Assembly (NCBI GenBank): GCA_965207755.1 | Contig: OZ242297.1 | Location: 1,550,001 to 1,614,000, forward strand | Reading direction: 5' to 3' | Origin: Aldehydirespirator sp028819505 | GTDB taxonomy: Bacteria > Actinomycetota > Acidimicrobiia > Acidimicrobiales > Aldehydirespiratoraceae | DNA length: 64,000 nucleotides | Shown: one piece after another, positions 59,243 through 64,000 of the stretch | Layout: each line of letters starts with the position of its first letter | Numbering within the stretch: the first letter of the stretch is position 1 | Made by a program: the position numbers and the translations under genes | The notes under the pieces: generated by a model | Seen by the model: only the letters and a program-made list of their open reading frames with translations | What the model was told of the DNA's origin: nothing | The model's database searches: none

Positions 59243-60253
59243 ATGACGGCGGGCGCCGGCGACCTGCGCCTATGGGGCTACGACGACAGCGTGGCCCGTT
59301 CCGCAGAGGACGGAGCCCGGGTCGGCCGGGTCGTGCAGGTGGATCGGGGCGAATGCGACGTGGTGACGGCCGAGGGCATGGTGCGGGCCGGCTCGGACTC
59401 GGTCCGGGCCCAGGCCGAGATCGCTCCCGTCACCGGCGACTGGGTGCAGGTGACGAGCCGGCGCGAGGTGGTGCTCATCGGCCGGGTGCTGCCCCGGCTC
59501 ACGGCTCTGACCCGCCGGGATCCCGCCGAACGCGGCGCCGAGCAGGTGCTGGCGGCCAACTTCGACGTGGTGGGCATCGTCGCGGGCCTCGACCGGCCCC
59601 TGCCGCCGGGACGCTTCGAGCGCATGCTGGTGATGGCCCGCGACAGCGGCGCCGCCATCGTGATCCTGCTCGCCAAGGCTGATCGGGCCCCGGACGCCGC
59701 CGCGGCGGCCGGGACGGTCCGGGCCGTGGCCGGCGAAGTCGATGTGCTGACGTTGAGCGCGCGCCGCGGCCTGGGCCTGGAAGGCCTGCGGTCCCGGCTC
59801 GGGCCCGGCCGAACCCTGGTCCTCGTGGGCGCCAGCGGGTCGGGAAAATCGACCCTGGTGAACGCTCTGGCCGGTGCCGAGGTTGCTGCCACTGCGCAGG
59901 TCAGATCGTCGGACCGGCGGGGCCGGCACACCACGGTGGCACGCCGGCTCGTGCTGCTGCCCGGCGACGGCGGGATGGTGCTCGACACGCCGGGCGTGCG
60001 CGCCCTCGGCCTGATCGACGCGCAGGAGGCGTTGAGCCGCGTGTTCGGCGACGTCGAGGAGCGCGGCCGCAGCTGCCGGTTCGCGGACTGCGCCCACGGC
60101 GCCGAGCCCGACTGCGCGGTGACCGCGGCCGTGGAGCGAGGTGAGATGGATCCCCGCCGGCTGCAGCGCTTCCTCGCCCTGCGCGATGAAGTCGAGCAGC
60201 AGAGGGTCCGCGACGAGCGGCGGGCTAGAGCCGCGGGCCGGGGCCGGCGCTGA
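59243..60253 (+). CDS. rsgA: Ribosome small-subunit-dependent GTPase A
   Basis: A 336-residue circularly permuted GTPase. An OB-like N-terminal domain (GRVVQVDRGECDVVT) precedes the permuted G motifs: the G4-equivalent LLAKADRAPD near 142, the P-loop VGASGSGKSTLVN near 195, DTPGVRAL near 249. The C-terminal zinc knuckle C-R-F-A-D-C-A-H-G...D-C lies near 277-292. RsgA binds 30S subunits and helps late 16S rRNA maturation, releasing RbfA. ATG 59243 was chosen (T-A-G-A-G-D-L-R-L-W-G-Y-D). It lies between two minus-strand sulfite-oxidase-fold genes, divergent from the one and convergent with the other. Confidence 0.93.
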   Translation: MTAGAGDLRLWGYDDSVARSAEDGARVGRVVQVDRGECDVVTAEGMVRAGSDSVRAQAEIAPVTGDWVQVTSRREVVLIGRVLPRLTALTRRDPAERGAEQVLAANFDVVGIVAGLDRPLPPGRFERMLVMARDSGAAIVILLAKADRAPDAAAAAGTVRAVAGEVDVLTLSARRGLGLEGLRSRLGPGRTLVLVGASGSGKSTLVNALAGAEVAATAQVRSSDRRGRHTTVARRLVLLPGDGGMVLDTPGVRALGLIDAQEALSRVFGDVEERGRSCRFADCAHGAEPDCAVTAAVERGEMDPRRLQRFLALRDEVEQQRVRDERRARAAGRGRR

Positions 60254-60287
60254 GGCGACGGCAGCAGGAGCGGCCGGCTGGATCCGA

Positions 60288-62540
60288 TTACCGGACGTTG
60301 ACGCTGACGGTGTGCCACCCTTCGGCGCCGTTGGGTCGCGGCCTCACGATCCTCCCGCTCTGGGTGTAGCCGGTGCCGTCGGTGGCCCTCACCTGGATCC
60401 GCTGCCGGCCTCCGCCTGAGGGAGTCCAGTCCCGGTGCCATTGAACCCAGCTCTCGTTGCCCGCGGCCTCGCCCAGCCGGCACGGCGCCCAGTCACCGTC
60501 GCCGATCCTCACCTCGACCCGCTCGATGCCCCGGGTCGGCGCCCAGGCGATGCCGGCAATCGGTATGGTCTCGCCGCTGTCGACCCTGCTTCCGTCCTTG
60601 GGGAGGTCGATGCGGCTCTGGGTCTTGATCGGGCCCATCTTCGACCAGCCCCGCGGCACCCAGTAGCCGTCGAACCCGTCCCAGGAGGTGAGGTGGATCT
60701 CCTCGAGCCACTTCACCGCCGAGACGTAGCCGTACAGCCCCGCCACCACGATGCGGGCCGGGAAGCCGTGCCGGATCGGCAACGGCTCGTTGTTCATGCC
60801 GATGGCGAGGATGGCATTGCGGCCGTCGTAGGCGAGGGTGGTGGGGAACCCGGCGGTGAAGTCGTCCACCGAGCGGCCCACGATCTGCTGGGCGCCGCGC
60901 TGGACGCCGGCCCGCTGCAGCAGTTCGTAGAGGGGGATGCCGGTCCAGATGGCGTTGCCGACGAGACCGCCCCCGACTTGGTTGGACACGCAGGAGAGGG
61001 TGATCACGTAGTCGGCGAGGCGCATGGCGCGGATGTCCTGGTAGGTGAGCTCGTAGGGGTTGTCGACCAGGCCGGTGATGCGCAGGCGCCAGGACTCCGG
61101 GTCGACCTGCGGGACCGTCAGCGCGGTGTCGATCCGGTAGAACCTGTTGGTGGGGGAGATCGGGGTCACGTAGGGCGAGATGTCGGTCACCTCGTCGTCG
61201 AGGGTGTCGAGGTGGGCCACCTGCGGGTATCGCGACGACTCGCCCCGCGGCTGCGTGGTCGTGGTTGCGGGCTCTTCGGGGGGCTGTGTGGTGGTGGTGG
61301 TCGTGGTTGCGGGCTCTTCGGGGGGCTGTGTGGTGGTGGTGGTCGTGGTTGCGGGCTCTTCGGGGGGCTGTGTGGTGGTGGTGGTCGTGGTTGCGGGCTC
61401 TTCGGGGGGCTGTGTGGTGGTGGTCGCGCGCGCTTCGACCTCGGCAGGCGGCTGCGTGGTCGTGGTTGCGGGCTCTTCGGGGGGCTGTGTGGTGGTGGTG
61501 GTCGTGGGTTCTGGTTCTTCGGGGGGCTGTGTGGTGGTGGTGGTCGTCGCGGATGCGGGTTCTTCGGCGGCGGTGGTGGTCGTCGTGGGTTCTGGTTCTT
61601 CGGGGGGCTGTGTGGTGGTGGTTGTGGGCTCGTCCGTAGCTTCGACGACGATCTCGTCGGGAATCTCTATGCCGTCCGGGATCTCTATGCCGTCCGGGAT
61701 CTCTATGCCCTCTGGGATATCTATGCCCTCTGGGATATCTATGCCCTCTGGGATATCTATGCCTTCTGGGACATCTATGCCGCCGGGCCCGTCGATGGCG
61801 TCGCCGCCCGCTGTCGGGGCGCCGCTCGTCGCGCCGGCGGCCGGGTCGGCCGTCCTCGGCGGCAGCGCGTAGATCTCCCTGGCCTTCTCGGCCGCGGACG
61901 GTCCCCGCAGGCCCCGACCCAGTCCGACCAGGCTGAGGGCGCTCACTCCCGCGCCGGCGGCGAAACCGAAGAACGACCGGCGCGTGCCGGCCGATTCCTG
62001 CCGGGTGCTCGCGCCTCCGGTGTCCGCCTCGTCCGCGTCCGCGCCCGCGGTGCTCGGGCGCCGGGCGGATGCCCGGCTCACCAGGAAGAGGGTGACGGCC
62101 GCGCCCAGCACGGCGGCTGCGAGCGCAACCAGCCACGAGGCCACTGCGGGGCTCAGCGGGTTGCGAGCAGCGGCCCAGCCGCCGACAAGCCCGAAGAGCG
62201 CGAAGCCGGCGACGGCCGCCCGGCGCCCGCCGCGGGCGGCTTGACGACCCAGCAGACCGCAGACGGCCAACGACGCGACGACTATGCCGACTGTGAGCAC
62301 CGTCTTCTGGCTGGCACCGATGTTGGCGATGCTGAAGGCCACGATGTCGCCGGGCGTGTAGTCGGTGACCACCTCGCCCACCGCGATGACCAGCGACGGG
62401 ATGGTCTCGCTGACGCCCTCGACGAACTCGCCGAAGCCCAGCGCGACCGCCGCACCGAGGACTCCGGCGATGAAGCCCGCCGCGCCGTCGGCCCCGCGGC
62501 CTTCTCGTGACCGCTGTTCCGCAGGTTCAGGTTCGTCCAT
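60288..62540 (-). CDS. Membrane-anchored sulfite-oxidase-fold molybdenum oxidoreductase, copy 2, repeat linker
   Basis: A 750-residue paralogue of the protein at 57222. It has the same four-helix N-terminal domain (IAVGEVVTDYTPGDIVAFSI), the same internal twin-arginine-like segment (G-T-R-R-S-F-F-G-F-A-A-G) and the same catalytic domain, with the Mo-ligand cysteine in TLSCVSNQVGGGLVGNA (near 517). Between them is a ~230-residue linker: first a hexapeptide series G-I-(D/E)-I-P-(E/D), then Thr-rich 14-residue repeats TTTTTTTQPPEEPA. The linker is likely an extended stalk through the wall. The ATG at 62540 lies 25 bp from the divergent acyl-CoA dehydrogenase start. Confidence 0.88.
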   Translation of the reverse strand: MDEPEPAEQRSREGRGADGAAGFIAGVLGAAVALGFGEFVEGVSETIPSLVIAVGEVVTDYTPGDIVAFSIANIGASQKTVLTVGIVVASLAVCGLLGRQAARGGRRAAVAGFALFGLVGGWAAARNPLSPAVASWLVALAAAVLGAAVTLFLVSRASARRPSTAGADADEADTGGASTRQESAGTRRSFFGFAAGAGVSALSLVGLGRGLRGPSAAEKAREIYALPPRTADPAAGATSGAPTAGGDAIDGPGGIDVPEGIDIPEGIDIPEGIDIPEGIEIPDGIEIPDGIEIPDEIVVEATDEPTTTTTQPPEEPEPTTTTTAAEEPASATTTTTTQPPEEPEPTTTTTTQPPEEPATTTTQPPAEVEARATTTTQPPEEPATTTTTTTQPPEEPATTTTTTTQPPEEPATTTTTTTQPPEEPATTTTQPRGESSRYPQVAHLDTLDDEVTDISPYVTPISPTNRFYRIDTALTVPQVDPESWRLRITGLVDNPYELTYQDIRAMRLADYVITLSCVSNQVGGGLVGNAIWTGIPLYELLQRAGVQRGAQQIVGRSVDDFTAGFPTTLAYDGRNAILAIGMNNEPLPIRHGFPARIVVAGLYGYVSAVKWLEEIHLTSWDGFDGYWVPRGWSKMGPIKTQSRIDLPKDGSRVDSGETIPIAGIAWAPTRGIERVEVRIGDGDWAPCRLGEAAGNESWVQWHRDWTPSGGGRQRIQVRATDGTGYTQSGRIVRPRPNGAEGWHTVSVNVR
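61250..61630 (-). repeat. 42-bp in-frame Thr/Pro/Glu repeats in the second molybdoenzyme
   Basis: Units beginning GTGGTTGCGGGCTCTTCGGG (plus strand) recur at 61261, 61303 and 61345 with exact 42-bp spacing and more diverged copies to about 61630. They encode the TTTTTTTQPPEEPA linker units; the uninterrupted identical copies imply recent expansion. Confidence 0.9.
61660..61790 (-). repeat. 18-bp in-frame hexapeptide repeats in the second molybdoenzyme
   Basis: About seven tandem 18-bp units (plus strand ATCTCTATGCCGTCCGGG and variants) encode G-I-(D/E)-I-P-(E/D) hexapeptides just after the internal twin-arginine helix. They are absent from the paralogue at 57222. Confidence 0.9.
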
Positions 62541-62565
62541 CGGGGCGATTGTACGCTCCGGTTCG

Positions 62566-63777
62566 ATGGATCGCCGCTCCGACCTGAGGCTCGCCGGCTT
62601 CGCCGACGAGGTGCGAACCTGGCTCGAGGAGCACCTGGTCGGCGAATTCGCCCGGTACCGGGGCCGGGGCCTCACCGGCCAGGACGACATGCCGGTCGAA
62701 GTGCAGATCGCCTGGGAGCGGGAGCTCGCGTCGGGCGGATGGCTCGGGCTCGACTTTCCCGAATCGGTCGGCGGCCGGGGATGCACGCTGGCCGAGCAGG
62801 TCGTGTTCTTCGACACCTACACCACCGCCCGCGCCCCCGGACGGCTCCCGAACGTGGGCGTGACGCTGCTCGGACCCACCCTGATGGCCTTCGGGTCGCC
62901 CGAGCAGCAGCAGCGATTCGTGCCCCCGGTCCTGGCGGCCGAGGAACTCTGGTGCCAGGGCTACTCGGAGCCCGGCGCGGGCAGCGACCTCGCCGGCGTG
63001 GCCACCACCGCGGCCAGGAGCGGCGGCCGGTGGGTGGTCGACGGCCAGAAGGTGTGGACGTCGCTGGCCCAGCACGCCGACTGGATCTTCGTGCTGGCCC
63101 GCAGCACTCCGGGCTCGCAACGGCACGCCGGGCTCAGCTGCCTGCTCGTTCCCATGGACCAGCCCGGCGTCGAGATCCGTCCCATCGTGCAGCTCAACGG
63201 CGGCGTCGAGTTCAACGAGACGTTCTTCGACGGCGCCGTCACCGACGCAGATCTGGTGGTGGGGGGCGAGGGCAACGGCTGGAAGGTGGCCATGGGCACC
63301 CTCGCCTTCGAGCGGGGAGCGAGCACGCTGGGCCAGCAGACCAGCTTCCGCCAGGAGTTCGATTCTCTGCTGTCGGAGGCGAGGGAATCCGGGCGCATCC
63401 GCAGCGACGTGCTGCGGTCGGAGCTGGTGCAGAGCCACATCGAGCTCGAGATCCTGCGCTACAACCAGATGCGGATGCTGGCATCTCTCACCCACGACCG
63501 GCTCGCCGGGCCGGAGCAGTCGATCGGCAAGCTCTACTGGGCGTCGTGGCACCAGCGGCTCGGGGAGCTGGCCATGAGGGTCCGGGGTGCGGCTGCGATG
63601 GTGGCCGAGCCGTCCGAGGGCGCCCACGCCTCCGAGGCCGGCCTGGACTACCTCCTCGACCCCTGGCAGCGGACCTTCCTCTACTCGCGGGCCCACACGA
63701 TCTACGGGGGAAGCAACGAGGTGCAGCGCAACATAATCGGAGAGCGGGTCCTGGGCCTGCCGCGGCTGCCACGTTAG
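62566..63777 (+). CDS. Acyl-CoA dehydrogenase family protein
   Basis: A 403-residue flavoprotein. The helical N-terminal domain (WLGLDFPESVGGRG), the FAD/substrate strand GYSEPGAGSDLAGV (near 135), KVWTSLAQHADW, and the C-terminal helical domain with TIYGGSNEVQRNIIGERVLG are canonical. It dehydrogenates an acyl-CoA at the alpha-beta bond; the chain-length or branched preference is not predictable. The usual catalytic-base glutamate region is not obvious in AHASEAGLDYLL, so a non-standard substrate is possible. The final codons and stop recur 73 bp downstream. Confidence 0.92.
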   Translation: MDRRSDLRLAGFADEVRTWLEEHLVGEFARYRGRGLTGQDDMPVEVQIAWERELASGGWLGLDFPESVGGRGCTLAEQVVFFDTYTTARAPGRLPNVGVTLLGPTLMAFGSPEQQQRFVPPVLAAEELWCQGYSEPGAGSDLAGVATTAARSGGRWVVDGQKVWTSLAQHADWIFVLARSTPGSQRHAGLSCLLVPMDQPGVEIRPIVQLNGGVEFNETFFDGAVTDADLVVGGEGNGWKVAMGTLAFERGASTLGQQTSFRQEFDSLLSEARESGRIRSDVLRSELVQSHIELEILRYNQMRMLASLTHDRLAGPEQSIGKLYWASWHQRLGELAMRVRGAAAMVAEPSEGAHASEAGLDYLLDPWQRTFLYSRAHTIYGGSNEVQRNIIGERVLGLPRLPR

Positions 63778-63852
63778 GGCGCGACACGGCTGTGCGGGCG
63801 GCGGCCTCCCGCCCGGCGGGGTCCTGGGCCTGCCGCGGGTGCCACGTCAGGC
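63746..63852 (+). repeat. 73-bp-period duplication of the acyl-CoA dehydrogenase 3' end
   Basis: GTCCTGGGCCTGCCGCGG followed by (C/G)TGCCACGT(T/C)AGG is present at 63748 and again at 63821. In the first copy it encodes the last residues and the TAG stop; in the second the stop reads CAG, so it is non-coding debris in the 133-bp gap before the next gene. Confidence 0.88.
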
Positions 63853-63910
63853 CGCAGCCGCCGCGATACTGTGCGAGTCGTCGCCTCCGAGCCGAGCGTT
63901 AGGAGAATCT

Positions 63911-64000
63911 ATGGGACGTCTCGCCAACACTTGGAGTCTGGCAAAGCTCTCGTGGGGAGTGCTGAAGAAGGATCGGGAGCTCCTGTGGATGCCGGTGCTG
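63911..64000 (+). CDS. DUF6159-like membrane protein (5' end only)
   Basis: Thirty residues are visible before the window ends: M-G-R-L-A-N-T-W-S-L-A-K followed by SWGVLKKDRELLWMPVL. The pattern 'N.W.LAK.SW.VL..D.EL...PVL' at the very N-terminus is that of DUF6159-type actinobacterial membrane proteins of unknown function. AGGAG (63901-63905) lies 5 bases before the ATG, which fixes the start. The rest is outside the window. Confidence 0.65.
   Translation, partial: MGRLANTWSLAKLSWGVLKKDRELLWMPVL

Noticed and set aside
61261..61430. Regularly spaced repeats considered as a CRISPR array
   Set aside because: The 42-bp units are contiguous, without unique spacers, and translate in frame as a protein linker; no cas genes are present.
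60435..62510. 691-residue plus-strand frame with Gly-rich repeats opposite the second molybdoenzyme
   Set aside because: The Gly-rich repeats are the reverse strand of the Thr/Pro/Glu linker; the minus-strand frame has the catalytic cysteine and membrane helices.

Overview
The window is GC-rich, densely coded DNA with frequent ATGA/GTGA stop-start overlaps and many GTG starts. It carries actinobacterial-type genes: an LLM-class F420-type oxidoreductase, two FMN-binding split-barrel (PNPOx-like) proteins, KorAB, LacI-controlled sugar ABC genes and lipoproteins with an L-A-A-A-C-G-D-D type lipobox. I read it as Actinomycetota. Acidimicrobiia (marine or host-associated) is an inference from the gene mix; no rRNA or tRNA was seen to confirm it.

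Layout. 1-340: the end of a DUF4143-type ATPase and an IS630 transposase stump. 339-7532: a giant secreted or surface protein of Calx-beta, fibronectin III and anchor-like repeats, with a C10 homopolymer ahead of its signal peptide. 7.9-12.2 kb: class I fructose-bisphosphate aldolase and the korAB 2-oxoacid:ferredoxin oxidoreductase, followed by a tandemly duplicated korB tail. 12.2-17.4 kb: Uma2-type protein, two SDRs, a PNPOx-like protein, an oligopeptide ABC ATPase and an aminotransferase. 17.4-28.9 kb: one long minus-strand operon, lacI - sugar-binding protein - two permeases - ManD-type dehydratase - SDR - GH16 lipoprotein - large clan GH-Q phosphorylase-like protein. It is headed by a clear promoter with a CebR-like operator, and I read it as a beta-glucan utilisation locus.

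29-37.2 kb: an amidohydrolase, then a peptide ABC operon (Tat-lipoprotein SBP, two permeases, OppD-like ATPase, alpha/beta hydrolase) punctuated by a ~100-bp dispersed repeat, then a C45-like Ntn hydrolase and a decayed alcohol dehydrogenase. 37.3-41 kb: a CocE-like hydrolase, a second PNPOx-like protein and a second aminotransferase. 41-46.3 kb: an operon behind a long palindrome encoding an M20 amidohydrolase, an RraA-like aldolase, a free-standing lipoyl domain, an SDR and an E1 alpha-beta fusion with a tandem-repeat linker. 46.3-48.3 kb: a ruined defence region (TIGR02391 protein, hsdM fragments, a helicase-tail/S24 gene with an in-frame amber codon). 48.3-56.2 kb: a bicupin, a phosphoribosyltransferase, an 8-oxoguanine-deaminase-like amidohydrolase, an F420-type oxidoreductase, an SsnA-like amidohydrolase and a fused Fe-S/molybdopterin xanthine-dehydrogenase-like enzyme, i.e. 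a purine-type catabolic cluster. 56.4-64 kb: a poorly understood hypothetical gene, two paralogous membrane-anchored sulfite-oxidase-fold proteins flanking rsgA, an acyl-CoA dehydrogenase, and the start of a DUF6159-like membrane protein.

The most unusual structural signals are the C10 tract that puts the best start of the giant protein out of frame by one base; three genes whose 3' ends, including the stop codon, are duplicated 61-74 bp downstream; the ~100-bp intercistronic repeat; the repeat-linker E1 fusion with a lone lipoyl carrier and no E2; and the two molybdoenzymes with an internal twin-arginine segment.
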